DNA of 64,000 bases from Lineus longissimus (taxonomy: Eukaryota > Nemertea > Pilidiophora > Heteronemertea > Lineidae). The stretch covers positions 15,579,501 to 15,643,500 of the forward strand of contig NC_088308.1 of assembly GCF_910592395.1 (NCBI RefSeq), written 5' to 3'. Made by a program: the position numbers and the translations under genes. The notes beneath the pieces are model-generated. The model searched no databases and had not been told where the DNA came from. It was given only the letters and a program-made list of their open reading frames with translations. Of this stretch, positions 1-11,468 are shown piece by piece. The first letter of the stretch is position 1. Each line of letters opens with the position of its first letter.

Positions 1-90
1 ATAATAGCAAACTGAACCCTTTGAAGGACAGTGCTGTTATCTAAAAATTAATGATTTCAAGTGTTACTTCACGATTTCGGTGTGCTTTAA

Positions 91-885
91 CTCTTTACAT
101 ACGCTAGACGCCGCTGGTCGGCGCAAAGAACTTACGCTGTTCTCCCAGGAGCCGCCATTACTCGGCTCCATTCAAACAGTGCGAAACTCCGGCAAGCCGA
201 CTACAAGCTACTCCAACTTTAATGTATCGTAATTTCTTATTGGCTGGCTCCATGGTGACCCTATTTGAATGGCCAATAAGAGATAAGCTTCTATTTTCTA
301 TTCAGGTCACTCCATTCTAATTTAGTATTCATGAGGCATAAATAATAACGATGTATTGGCGGGATTCCCCAGGAAGTTGACCTCGTCGGCCATTTTTAAA
401 CGTTTCTTTAATCTTTTTTTTGATTGACGTGCCGCATTGTTCGGGACCAGCTGGGTTTATTTATGATAGATTTATTTGATTCGAGCTCCGGATCAGAATT
501 TGAAGGTTTTGCAGATTCAGATAGCAATGTTTCGGTAGGAAGTGATGATAGTGACTGGGACTTAGATTTTTATTATAAACATTTTGTGTTTACGGCGATT
601 TGTAGAAATTTTTTTCTCTCCAAGTTTGCAGGCCTTGTTCTCGGTTACCTTTCGTTAGAATTCAAAATAAATTACATGAGTTTATGCGGAATTTAATTCT
701 TAGTTACTCCCCAAAATTTTAGTCCTGTGCTATGAACAGCAACGGAGATAATATCACTTATGTAAACACTACCTGAAATACGGCCGCCTCAGTGACGCGC
801 TCCCGGGAAATTATATCAGAATAATGACGCTGTGTATTCAGGACTTTGACGCTTTGACGCAAGCGGGTCTAGCGTATGTAAAGAG
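91..885. mobile_element. piggyBac-derived non-autonomous DNA transposon
   Basis: A 795-bp element bounded by a perfect 19-bp terminal inverted repeat, CTCTTTACATACGCTAGAC at 91 and its complement ending at 885. Both ends abut the tetranucleotide TTAA (87-90 and 886-889), the target-site duplication expected of the piggyBac superfamily. The interior keeps only the beginning of a transposase-like reading frame, so this looks like an internal-deletion derivative moved in trans by a full-length relative. Superfamily assignment rests on TTAA plus the acidic ORF start; Kolobok elements also use TTAA and are the main alternative. Confidence 0.8.
463..696 (+). pseudogene. piggyBac transposase N-terminal remnant
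   Basis: The frame starting at the ATG at 463 encodes an acidic, serine-rich stretch (MIDLFDSSSGSEFEGFADSD, then more S/D/E) resembling the opening of many piggyBac transposases, where an EFEGF-like patch precedes the DDD catalytic core. After about 35 residues the character changes to hydrophobic non-homologous sequence and the frame stops at 696. No DDD core or C-terminal cysteine-rich domain is present, so it cannot be functional. Identification relies on this short motif and on its position inside a TTAA-flanked element. Confidence 0.55.
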
Positions 886-889
886 TTAA

Positions 890-2040
890 TGGCAATTTTT
901 AAAGAAATCCAAGATGGCTGCCATATCGTGGCAGGCGGGCGGGTATTGGCGATTCGACGACAGAAATATACTTGACATTCCTTTTTCATTTTGGATGCAA
1001 AATTATAAGTCATTACTATAAAAAATACTAAAGTCACTTTAGTATCACTGGAAATAGAAGACATGTCATTATCAGCTATTGCGGGCCTAGTCACTAATCG
1101 ACAGTGCGCATGCGCTAAATAAGCTCTGAACTGACTACTGCAAATGCGTTAGCTAACTCAGTCAATCAATATTCTCGGGGGGGGGGGGGGGGGTGCAGGC
1201 AAAAAACATAAGCTCACGACTTCTGGCACGATTCTATATATATATAAGCACCAACAGACGAAAAATCAAACAATCTATAGGTCGAAGATTAGTAATGCTT
1301 AGCCAAAATTATGTAGTGTGAATTTGAGAAAATTTGTGTTTTGGGGCTTTTCCAGCTTGGATAGCTCGAAAAGCGCGCTAGTGCGGTCAGTTCCCGACTT
1401 CAGAAATAGATGGCAACACTGTTGACTACTGCCTGGAGAAATTTGAGGTTGATTGGAAACAAATTTATAGTGTCCCTGGGGGTGTCTTTGTGAGGGAATT
1501 TCAGCCAGGAGTGAAGTAATTGCTACTCATGCATATTTATTGGAAATGAAGCAATAGAAGCCAACTTCTTCTTCGAATTAAATGATGTTAGTGATATATG
1601 TTGCAGTCACTTTCATAACCTTAAAATGGTCATTGCCTCCTTAGAAATGTATTTTGGGTGGGGTTTCCTCAGGCCCTGCCCGCTGCTTCAGTATATGGAC
1701 CTGAGCTCATAACAAAACTTGTGTCAAACAATATGCAAATTTCATCATTATGCTTTCCGTACTTCTTGGCCATATAGCCATATATCATCAAAATTAAGCA
1801 ATCTTTATTGGTGCATGGTGGGTCAGTGTCATGGGTATGAGGCAAAGCGGGGAGGGGGGGGGGTCTGGTGGGCAGGTGCATCCACTTCCTCGAGGAAATG
1901 TGCAGTCAAACACAATCATGTCTCATCCCTGAGTAGCCTACCTGTACTTGGAATTACATTTACATCAGAGAACAATCACTGAGCTGTCCTTTACTGAGGA
2001 TATTGGTATTTCAGGCCCATTTAAAAGTTGTTTGTAAACT
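890..2040. other. Gene-free stretch with a poly-G run
   Basis: No coding region with recognisable domains was found on either strand. It contains a 17-base G run at 1177-1193 and a shorter one near 1853-1863. Short open frames here show no motif, repeat or splice context. Confidence 0.5.
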
Positions 2041-3780
2041 ACAATTCGACCGCGCGTCCTTGGTGCTGATGTCGCCATTGTTCAAATCTGATTGGTCGAT
2101 CTCAGTCACGTGGTATTAGACAGTAGGGCCGTCTGAGGAGTGGTTATTCCCGCAATAGCTGGTAATGTTTTTGGCCAAGAAAGCACTGTTTCATTGGCAT
2201 ATTTTGCCTATTTTGGCCGTTTGCGATAATTAAAATGTCTGTAGAGAATTTATTAAATGAACTGACTTTGAAAATTACGGAGATATGCTCCGGAAACCAA
2301 TTATGGTCAATTTATGCTATTTGACCCACCTGTGACCTTGAAGAGTAGGTCAAAGGAAAAAAAAACGGGTACTATGTTATGTAGTCTCATGAGCAGTGTC
2401 AGCAGCAAAAACTTCGTGATTTGAGCTAGCATAATTCATGACATAAAGCCAAACGTAGTTTTCACATGAAACGCCCCTGGGGCATATCTAGTTCGAAAAT
2501 CGCCAAAACTGCCATAAGGCACAACTGTAGGACCTTCAAACCACCCACAGATGAAAAGCCTAGCCTCAATAGCTGAGGAGATATGTTCCAATTACAGTCA
2601 ATTTACTGTGTGACCTTGAAAAGTACGTCAAAACAAAAACCCAGGTATTATATGATGTAGTCTCTCTCATAATCAGTGCCACAGTAAAGATAATTTTAGC
2701 TAGCATAATTCATGAGATATAGCCAAAAATTTGATTTTTTAGTATCTAGTTTTCAGTGAAGTTTTTGAGTTTGACCTTTCTGACCGTAGGAACTAGGTCA
2801 AGTTTAAAATTCTATAAGCACTATGTTAAGCTTGATCATATCAATCATTGATACACATTTGAGGATCACACAGTGAAGGTTTTTTTGTATATAGGGAAGG
2901 ATCAGTGGCGTTGAGTGGTTAGAACACCAGGCTCATAATCAGGAGGTCATTGGTTCGATTCGCGGAAGGGTAACCGCTGTTTCGTCTTTGTGTCCTTGAG
3001 CAAGGCACTTGGCCCTACTTGCTTCTCTCTACCCAGGAGTAAATGGGTACCTAGCTGGCAGAGATGGCAAACTATGAAAGTTAGTCCTATGAAAGTTAGC
3101 TGCAGCTAAGACCTGTGATACTCCCAAAAAGTAGAGCTTGAATCATGATACAGACGAATAGCTAGGGGTAATAATAATGTGAAGCGCTTTGAGCGATTGA
3201 AATGAGTTGGATTTAGCACTTTTATTATATGACCGACATTGAGTTTTATGACCTGACCTACTAACTCCTGAAAAGTAGGTCACATTGACCTGAGTTTTGT
3301 TAATATGTACAGATGCCCAAGAGATGTCTACATATCAAATTTGAGGAGTAAGACAATTATTGACGAAGCGTGCCACCTTCACTGAAATTTTAGAGTTTGT
3401 CCACTATGACCTTCAAAAGTAGGCCAAATCAAAAACTCGTATATAATTTATATATGTCATGAAGTCTCACAGAAGTGTATTGACAGTAAAAATTTCATGG
3501 TTCTAGCTATCAGTGTCCATGAGATATTGACAAAATAAGGTTTTCAAAGATTGCCGCCTAGAGCCCAAAAAGTAGGACCAATGGAGATTTTTTTTGTGTC
3601 AAGTCATGTTGTCATAAGACATCCTCACACCAAGTTTCAACTTTGTAGACTCAATAGTGAGCAAACGTGCCCCTATTGTTGACAGACGATGGATGGACAG
3701 ACCAACAGACGACAAACGGACCAACCGACGGACCCTGGACAAGATGTGACACCATAGGCTCGTCCATGTGAGCTAAAAAC
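2041..3780. repeat. Dispersed repeat of the 'TGACCTTGAA / gagctaaaaa' type
   Basis: Several diverged modules share the order TGTGACCTTGAAAAGTAGGTCA, then 'aaatcaaaaac', then 'atgtagtctcat', then 'agctagcataattcatgagatatagcc' (near 2325, 2610 and 3405). The block ends at about 3680-3780 with GGATGGACAGACC/GACGGACC-rich sequence and 'gtgagctaaaaac'. The same modules recur at 8030-8640 and the same kind of end at 60,240-60,340, so this is an interspersed, probably non-autonomous family. A SINE is nested in it. No protein-coding capacity is seen. Confidence 0.6.
2899..3229 (+). mobile_element. tRNA-derived SINE
   Basis: The head has RNA polymerase III promoter boxes: A-box-like TGGCGTTGAGTGGTTAGAAC at about 2905-2924 and B-box GGTTCGATTC at 2952-2961. 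They are followed by the conserved core GTGTCCTTGAGCAAGGCACT at about 2990-3009, 'cccaggagtaaatgggtacctagc' and a tail 'gaagcgctttgagcgattgaaatg...ttattat'. This order is typical of deuterostome and fish tRNA-SINEs with a V-type core. It interrupts the surrounding dispersed repeat, so it is the younger insertion. Confidence 0.85.
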
Positions 3781-4535
3781 CAGACACACTTCCAGAGGCA
3801 GTCAATGTAGGAGGAGGGTTTCCAGGGAAAGTCAAAACATGTCGTCTTTCACAGTTATTTTGACCTGATCTCTACAAGTTTAGATCTAAAGTGGACATGT
3901 TACCTGTAACTGTGCATCGAGGAGCTTCTGATTTGGTAAACTTTTATATTCAAAGGACATCCTTCGACCCCCACTGGAACCTTCAGAATGTTTGGAGAAT
4001 AAGCTGTTGACCGTAAAATCCTGCTGAAAAAAATGAAAGAATAAACGGCAATTACTGGTTTGCAAAAATGACACAGTAAGGAATCTGCGATGGTTTACCA
4101 CCTTGGCAGGCACGTTTGGTCAGCAAAAACAGTATTGTCCCGAATGTTTTATTATATTATAAAATTCCACTTTGTGAAGTTCAATAAGTAAGAACTTCAC
4201 TGTCTGCCTGAGGTACAAGCGGGTCATTTCTGACCTTGCACTGTGACACTGAAAGAGAAGGTTGAACCAGGGGCCATCTTGGATTTCATAATGGCCGCCA
4301 AAAATGACATCTTTCGCATAGTATCTCGACATATACTACAGCTAGGAACCTAATTCCAATGCCTATTTTAACCTATATCTCGAGAACTATCACAGGTCAA
4401 TGCTTTTCAATGCCTATACCCAGCTTTCAGTAACTAACCAATCAAATGCCACCATCAAAACTTTGGTCCCCATCCTGAATTTCGAAATGGCCACCAAAAA
4501 TTCCACGTTTTTGCCCATATCTCGATATCTACCCA
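3781..4535. other. Gene-free stretch with old degenerate repeats
   Basis: No gene recognised. 4270-4535 holds two diverged copies of a segment with 'ggccatcttggatttcataatggccgccaaaaa' and 'catatctcgaga' wording, which looks like an old interspersed repeat. Confidence 0.4.
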
Positions 4536-4920
4536 GGACCTAAACCTTACCAATTAAATTACAATTAAATTACTAATTAAATTAGTTATTTATTGGTGGT
4601 TATAAATTAGTAAGAAAAATCATAGCAATTAATTTCTTAGTAATTTATTGGTTAGATAAATCTCAGTAATCAAAAAATTGGTAATTTCTTTGTCAGATAA
4701 AAATTAGAACAAAAAATAATTAATTTTTTTCTTAGTAATAAATTACCAATTTATATCTTGTCAATTTTTTTCTTACAAAATCTTATAAGAATATTCTTAC
4801 TAAAATTTTAATTGCTAATTTATTGGCAAAAATAATCTTACTAAGATATATCTTACTAATTATTATCTTAATTAAAAATTATTATTAAGAAATTTCTTAA
4901 TTAATAATTTCTGATATTCA
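4536..4920. repeat. AT-rich low-complexity block
   Basis: About 385 bp made almost only of permutations of TTACTAATTAAATT, TTAGTAA and their complements, with many local inverted repeats. It is sharply bounded by mixed-composition DNA. It could be a degraded simple-sequence expansion or the core of an AT-rich MITE; no terminal repeats were found. Confidence 0.6.
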
Positions 4921-5399
4921 ACACTTTTATGTAATAGTTACCTACACTTTTAAACTGTCGCTCTGCGGACCGGCAAGCACTGCAGTTGCATCCCAGCATA
5001 GCGTTTTTTTGGGCGAATTGCACACACAGTTGATTGTATACCGCATGGAGTAATTAGCTTTTAAGACAAGCTTACTCTTTGACACCAACAACTGAATTCA
5101 TACTGTGTGTTACTACTTAACAACTTAGCTAATTACATGTAATTCAACTGCGTGTTAATCTCTTAAATGCTGTACTGATTTACACTCGGAAATAGAAACA
5201 AATCTGATGAATTATTATATTCTATGGGGCCGCAGCAAGAGAGGATGGGGGCAATTGCCATCATCAAAAGAAATGCTGTTACACAGAACAATAGTACATG
5301 GTGCTCAGTAATAATCTTCACTTGACTTGTATTTCAATGAATAACTTACAACTAGAATACAGGGATTAGTTCACTTGATATAAACGTTCACTTAATGCG

Positions 5400-7810
5400 G
5401 CTTCACCAGTGCGCTTTAAGACGGTATGATACTGTATGTTAATTGTTGACAGCATTTCATGAGGCAGATGTACTGTCCCTTTAATGACAAACAAGTTCCA
5501 ATCCCTCTCAGATGAGCATTCTTAGAGGAGACTACTTAATTACACTATGGATGTATGAGCTTGCCGACAGTTCAATATGTAGATAATTAATGCCGTGCAG
5601 CAATTAGTGCAACCAGTCAATATTGCAGGGTTGTGAATAAAGCCTAGGTCTACATGTTGACTGCTTACATGCAGTTTCCATGCAGTTTTCATGCGGCCAT
5701 TCCTTTGTGTCCAGTATCCTATGTCTGCCATGTGAAGAAGTCTAAAATGACCTCGGATAAAATGTCTGGTATTCTTTAAATTATCTGAGCTTATGACGTT
5801 CATTTAATCTATAGAACCACATACCATAATCTATCAGAGAATAGAATAGGTCCGGACACATTTTACAAGGGGACATTATTTACCTCTGCAATGGATTTTG
5901 TTAGTTTGCATAAGACACTAATCAAAATAATTCATTGTCTCCCAGCTTTAGTTTATAATGCATCTCATGCTTTGTGTAGGGACAGAGATAACATGACATG
6001 CCAGGGAGTAGCACATTGCTGTGTTACACTGAGCGATATAACATGTTGTTCAGTCATTTTAGAGTATTTTGATGACAAAGTCACAACCAGAATGCAGGGA
6101 AAAGTGCACTTAAATAATTTCTTCATGTCGCTCAACGAAATAATGCGGCACTGGACAAGTGATACCAAAGGGTAACATTACACATATTACTAGTGCAATC
6201 ATATATACTAAATAATTCAGCAGATTCATGAGTCATGGGCATACTATAATTGGGGTATTGGTAATCATGGAGGTTGCATCAGCTACAGTATTCCAACTCT
6301 GGTTGACAGGAATTCACAGGCCTGTTGATAGAACAGTGCACTGGGATATTCCTGCCAACAAGCTGATGGGAATCCGGTTATCGATATCCACCTGTTGCTG
6401 TTACATAACCTTGGAATGGGGGGAAATATATCTCTGATTTCATGATTTAGAATATGTAGTTTATGTATGATTACAATATCATGTATGACTTTGGTGCAGG
6501 CTCGACTGAGGGAACCTTAGGCTGGGCCCAATTTCTGTATATATATCAGTGAGTTTTCACTGCAAATCAGTCAGTTCTGGCTCACTCAAGGTTGCCTAGC
6601 CTATCCACGACTTCGGTCCCGTTCAGTGCCGACTGCCTGAGTCAGAACCCTCACCAAGGTCAGAAGTGCTGCCATTCTGCCTTCTGAATAAACTTTGTAC
6701 CAGAAAGAAGTCTTCCGTGCTAGTCAATGAGGAAGATGTCAACTCAGCCCCGCAGTTGTGTATTACAACTGTACATTTGAAGACGGTATAATACTATATG
6801 CTAATTGTTTACAGCATGTTTACAGCACTTTATGGAGGCGTTCTGTCCCTTTAATGACAAACCAATTCCTTTCCCCGGCAGACTAGCATTCTTAGATGAT
6901 ACATCTTAATTCGGTAATTGTTTTGACCAGAACACAGGCATAAATCTCTTCAATAAGTTATTTGTGAAGCTCACCAATTAATGTGGCTCGGTAAGTGCGT
7001 TTGAAAACAGTATGATACTGTATTAAATTATTTGTTGACAACATTTCATTAGCCAGGTGTACTGTCCCTTTAATGACAAACCAGTTTCAATCCCTCTCAG
7101 ACTAGCATTCTTGGAGGAGACTTCATAATTACACCATGGATGCCTTATTCGCCAATAAGTCGGACATCCGTCAATGTTGCAGGCATTTGCATATTGAGTC
7201 AGGGGCGATGTTATTTGCAAGCCCAGGCATAGGGGGCATAGGCCTTTATTATATTGTTTATAGTACATTGGTTCCAATGAGCCAGTAGCCCTACTATTGC
7301 AAAGGCAAGCAACCTTTAGTGCCCACTGCTGAACATGCAGTTTCCTTGTGTCCTAAGATAGAATGTCCGGGATTCTCTTATGCGCTTTAATTTTAGACTT
7401 GTCTGAACTATATTGCCAATCATGGCCTCAATAGAGCCATACCATAATCTGTCGGAATAGAATGGGGCCGGACATTTTTTCAGGGGGACATTTCCTACCG
7501 CTACACCGAATTCCGCGATTTCGCATTAGACTCTAACCAAAACGATTCATGTATCCCAGCATAAGTTTATCATGCATCCCTTGGTCGGTGTTGGGACAGA
7601 GATAACATGACAAGCCTGAGAGAGGATCAGTTCAACACAGAACAAAATAACATTGTGTTCAGTTATAAGTCAAGTATTTTGATGACGAAGTCACAACCAG
7701 AAAAAAGGGATAAGTTGACATTAATCAGTTCTGCATGGTGTTCACCAAATGCGGTACTGAATAGAAAGACAGGCATCCTATCACTTAAAATGAAACGGCC
7801 AGGGGCCATT
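5400..7810. repeat. Two diverged copies of a ~0.75-kb segment, plus related fragments
   Basis: 5417-6160 and 7005-7770 run in parallel. Both contain 'tgtactgtccctttaatgacaaac', 'ctagcattcttagaggagact', 'accataatctgtcgg-aatagaat', 'gggacagagataacatgaca' and 'gtattttgatgacraagtcacaaccaga'. Further fragments of the first part occur at 6779, 8760, 8985 and 9666. The pattern is an old tandem or segmental duplication of an interspersed repeat. No conserved coding frame spans the copies. Confidence 0.6.
6482..6767 (+). mobile_element. LTR-like segment (possible solo LTR)
   Basis: This segment lies between copies of the surrounding repeat. It has TG...CA-type ends (TGTATG at 6482, ATTACA ending at 6767), a TATA-like TGTATATATATCAG at about 6536-6549, and a poly(A) signal AATAAA at 6687-6692, in the order expected of a U3-R-U5 LTR. 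No flanking target duplication or internal retroelement domain was found, so the call is tentative and the exact ends may differ. Confidence 0.4.
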
Positions 7811-8029
7811 GTGCTCACCGTATAGATATTTAGTGCTTTGGAATTCATCCAGGTTAAGAAACATTGTACATGTATAGTATATAGGTCAAACCAAAGTCGG
7901 TATGACATGTGATATATCGTTGCTTGGAGTAAGTACCATAAGAATATCATCAAAAACAAGGCTCTAATAAACAATATATTGCACTTTTTACCTATTTTAG
8001 TAATAGGTAAAAAGTTCATAGCTTTAGTG

Positions 8030-8700
8030 GTTAAGAAACGTGCCATATTTACACTCAAACGACCAATTTACGCCATTTGACCTCTGTGACCTTGAAAAGC
8101 AGCTCAAATCAAAAACTCATATGATATGTGATGTATCCTTGCTAGGAGAACCTACCATAAAAATGTTATTGAAAACGAATCGCTAATAAGCGAGGTGTCA
8201 CACTTTCTAGGTTTTCACTTTTGGCCCCCTGGTGGCCAAGTCGAGAATCAGCCCGGACTGAAATTCAGGGTCAGAGGTCAGCTGACCTAGGGGGTCCTTT
8301 GTACAAAGTCTCAAGTTCATAGCCTTAGGGGTTAACAAACGTGCCACAGTTACGCTCAAATGGCCAATTTACGCCATTTGACCTCTGTGACCTTGACAAG
8401 TACGTCAAATCAAAAACCCGTACCATATGTGATGTATCCATGCTAAGAGTATCTACCATAAAATGTTTACCAAAAACTATTCAGTAATAAGCGAGATATG
8501 GCAGTATTCACATTTTTGGTTTTGGCCCCCTGGTGGCCAAGTTAAGAATCAGACCGAATCGAAAATCCGTGTTACAGGTCGTCTGACCTAGGGGGTCATG
8601 CATACAAAGTTTTGAGCCCATAACCCTAGCGGTTAAGAAACGTGCCACTGTTTTAGAAATAGGATATGCGACGACGAACACGACGACGACGGACACTGTG
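8030..8700. repeat. 301-bp tandem repeat, two copies, with nuclear-receptor-like half-sites
   Basis: 'GTTAAGAAACGTGCCA'-like starts lie at 8030, 8331 and 8632, a 301-bp spacing; the third copy is cut short and runs into an ACG-rich stretch at about 8662-8695. Each unit contains TGACCT-ctg-TGACCTTGA (8078-8095, 8379-8396). The first also has GGGTCA-g-AGGTCA overlapping the palindrome AGGTCAGCTGACCT (8268-8288). It belongs to the same family as 2041-3780. It is non-coding. Confidence 0.75.
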
Positions 8701-8739
8701 GTGTTGTATAGACTCCCCTAGGGTGAGCCAATAAGTTAT

Positions 8740-9800
8740 GTATGAAGTTCACAAAATGCCGCTCCGCGAGTGCGTTTTGAGGACTGTTTTGTACTGTATA
8801 TGTTAATTGTTGACAGCATTTCATTATGCAGGTGTACTGTCCCTTTGATGACAAAGCAGTTCCTATCCGACTCATACTAGCATTCTTAGATGAGACTTCC
8901 TAAATCTTAATTGTTTCGACCAGAATACAGGGATAATATCACTTTAGTAAGTTCTGTTCGGAGTTCACCACGAGTTCGGCTCCACTAGTGCGTTTGAAGA
9001 CGGTATGACACTTTATGATACTTGCTGACAGAATTTCATTGGACAGGTATACAGGCATGTTGGCCACCCTCTCGGCCATAGTAGGATAAAAAGTAGGAAT
9101 TTCATTTTTCAAAATAGGATTTTATTAGGAATTTAAGCTTCAAAATAAGGAGAAAAGCAGGAACTCTTATTAAAGTGGTTGTATTTTAAATAATGTCCTA
9201 GCAATGGAATTTAGGTGTTTTCTTACCTTTTTATTTTTCACAAACATTTTACTTACTCAACTTAACTCAGGTCAGATCAAAAGCTGATGACATGGTGGGT
9301 GAAGGGTGTCAAACTTGAACTTGACATGGATTGAGCATAACTTGATTCAGTGACCAAAGAGCGAGGTTCGCAGGTACCCACCATCTTAATGTAGATTTCT
9401 GAAACTTTAGGAGACTACACTTTGATGGACTTCGTTCATGTTTATGCCAGCGAGTCTATACAACAGAGGTGATGTAGCAGCAGAATCCATGTCAAGTGCT
9501 TCATCGACGACATCATTGCCCACGCAGTTCATCGGAAAAACAAGAAAATAAGGATTTATTAGGAATTTCAGCAGAAATTGGTCAAAAATAAGGAATAAGT
9601 AGGAATTTAGAAAAAATTGTAAAGAAGTAGGAATTAGTAGGAAAAGTAGGATCACCAACATGCCTGGGTATACTGTCACTTTGATGAGAAACCAGTTCCT
9701 GTCCCTCTTACACTAGCATTCTTACGAGACTTTTTAATTACACCATGGATGTATCAACTCACTAATGTAATCACACCAGCCTTTCACTCCATTGAGCCCA
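8740..9800. repeat. Further degenerate copies of the 5.4-7.8 kb repeat
   Basis: Copies start at about 8760 and 8985, with 'tgtactgtccctttgatgacaaa' and 'actagcattcttagatgagact' wording. The second is split by the hAT-like insertion at 9053-9665 and resumes as 'tatactgtcactttgatgagaaac'. No coding region. Confidence 0.55.
9053..9665. mobile_element. hAT-like non-autonomous element
   Basis: A 613-bp insertion with short inverted ends, AGGCATGTTGG and CCAACATGCCT. It is flanked by AGGTATAC (9045-9052) and GGGTATAC (9666-9673), an 8-bp duplication with one mismatch. The ends plus 8-bp duplication fit the hAT superfamily. Subterminal regions carry repeated TAGGAATT/TAGGATT words, as expected for transposase-binding arrays. 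Comparison with sister repeats (for example 8831) shows the uninterrupted site. No transposase remains. Confidence 0.65.
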
Positions 9801-10689
9801 ACCAGTCAATGCTCCAGGCTGTGTATAGCCCAGGCCTTCGGTATGTGTAGATCTTTGTGTGTTGGGGTGGAGGGGGGGGGGCTAGCCTTTACAGTAGGTC
9901 AGTATTGGTGAGCCATTATCAAAATACTCCAACCATTTAACTAAAAAAGAATTATCCTGAATGAATCAAGCCCTAACTTTAAAATTTCTATTGCCTTATT
10001 ATTGACTAGACGCCCTGCATAGACATCTTAAAACCTGTGGCAAATGTGTCCATCCTATGGCAATCGCGGAAGTTTACTGGTTTTATAACGAAAGAACCAA
10101 CAGCATTTTTGCAGTTGTCGGGCTGGTTAAATAAAACATTATCTGTTCAAATAGAGTTGATCACAATATGAACAGAAGTGATTTAAGATTCAAAAGGCAC
10201 AATATTCAAGGGCCTCTTTTCTTTGTCAGATAATGGTAGACCCTGTTACAAGGGACATTTCATAACACACTAGTTAGTACCTAAACATTGAAAAGTTTCA
10301 AAAATAAAGCATCAAAAGAATATTTAATGAATAATTTTGATTTTTAATCAGTTATATTATCCCAAGCCTGTTCTGTTTTCTTATTTCGATAAATACTTTT
10401 CATTTGGCAACCATAATGGTCTTGGTATGGGCATTCCACTTTCAGAGCATTGTGCGAGGGATACTTGCATCCCTCAATATTGTGTAAATAACCTGCCGGT
10501 AATGCAAGCTATTTAATGTATAGACTTGGGAGATACCGGTTTATTTAAATTGTAATTAGTTTCCTAGTTTCATGTTTTGATCACTTATTTGGCTTGTTTA
10601 TCTTGAGAAATTTCAATGTTTAGGTATATATAGATTTTATTTTAAAAATTCAAATAAAATTATATAAGATTGATGGAAAATTTATAGAA
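9801..10689. other. Gene-free stretch before the Gypsy element
   Basis: No gene or recognisable repeat structure found. A short G run lies at about 9871-9880 and the last 150 bp are AT-rich. Confidence 0.4.
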
Positions 10690-10704
10690 TAGACCAGCCA
10701 CGAC

Positions 10705-11465
10705 GTGACGCCATCTGAGTTGAAAAGCCTTGGTGGGGACAAGGATAAAGCTGAAATTAATCGTGTTTCTAGTCAACCGAAAGGGCAAAAGTTCGCTAGT
10801 AGTGCCCATGGTAGTCGAAATAAGTCAAGTTCTACTTCATCTAAGACTTCCTCTCGTGGAAAGCGTGAAATTGACTGTAAATTTTGTGGTTATCATCATG
10901 TTAAGGATCGTGAAAAGTGTCCAGCATGGAAGAAGGAGTGTTATCTGTGTCATGGTCTGGATCATTTCTCAAAATGCTGTAAAGAAAAGTCGAACTCGAG
11001 GCATACCAAGCCCAAACTGCACTCTCTTAACGATTGTCAGTCTCATTCAACAGACTCTGAAATCATCGGTAGTGTTGGTTTAGTTAACAACACCAAATCT
11101 TGTGATAAACAGATCTTTGCGAAATTCCTTATCGATGAGCAACCGGTGAAATTCCAGATCGATTGCGGTGCATCGGTCAATGTTCTTCCGAAGAAGTATA
11201 TTGCCACGCGAGGTGTCGCTAACTGTTCCGTCAAAACGTTGCGTATGTGGAATAATTCTGAAATCAAACCGCTTGGAAAATGTCGTGTTACGATCCGCAA
11301 TCCTAAGACTAGGAAGAAGTACTCTGTTGAATTCATCATTGTGAACGAACCATTTGTGCCGTTGCTTGGAGCTCAAGCTATACAGCAGATGAAACTGATC
11401 ACTGTCAATACTGATAACTTTAGTGTCGCTGCTGTGTCCAATTTGATAATCTCAAACTCAAAGAT
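10705..11465 (+). pseudogene. Gypsy-1 nucleocapsid and protease region
   Basis: Two CCHC-like zinc knuckles are readable: CKFCGYHHVKDREKCPAW, then CYLCHGLDHFSKCC. The aspartic protease motif follows as FQIDCGASVNVLP (11,155 onward). The usual active-site triplet is DTG; here the middle residue is cysteine (codons 11,161-11,169), which would probably inactivate the enzyme. The related element at 62.5 kb has the normal triplet. After the protease the frame shifts near 11,440-11,470, separating it from reverse transcriptase. Confidence 0.85.
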
Positions 11466-11468
11466 CCG

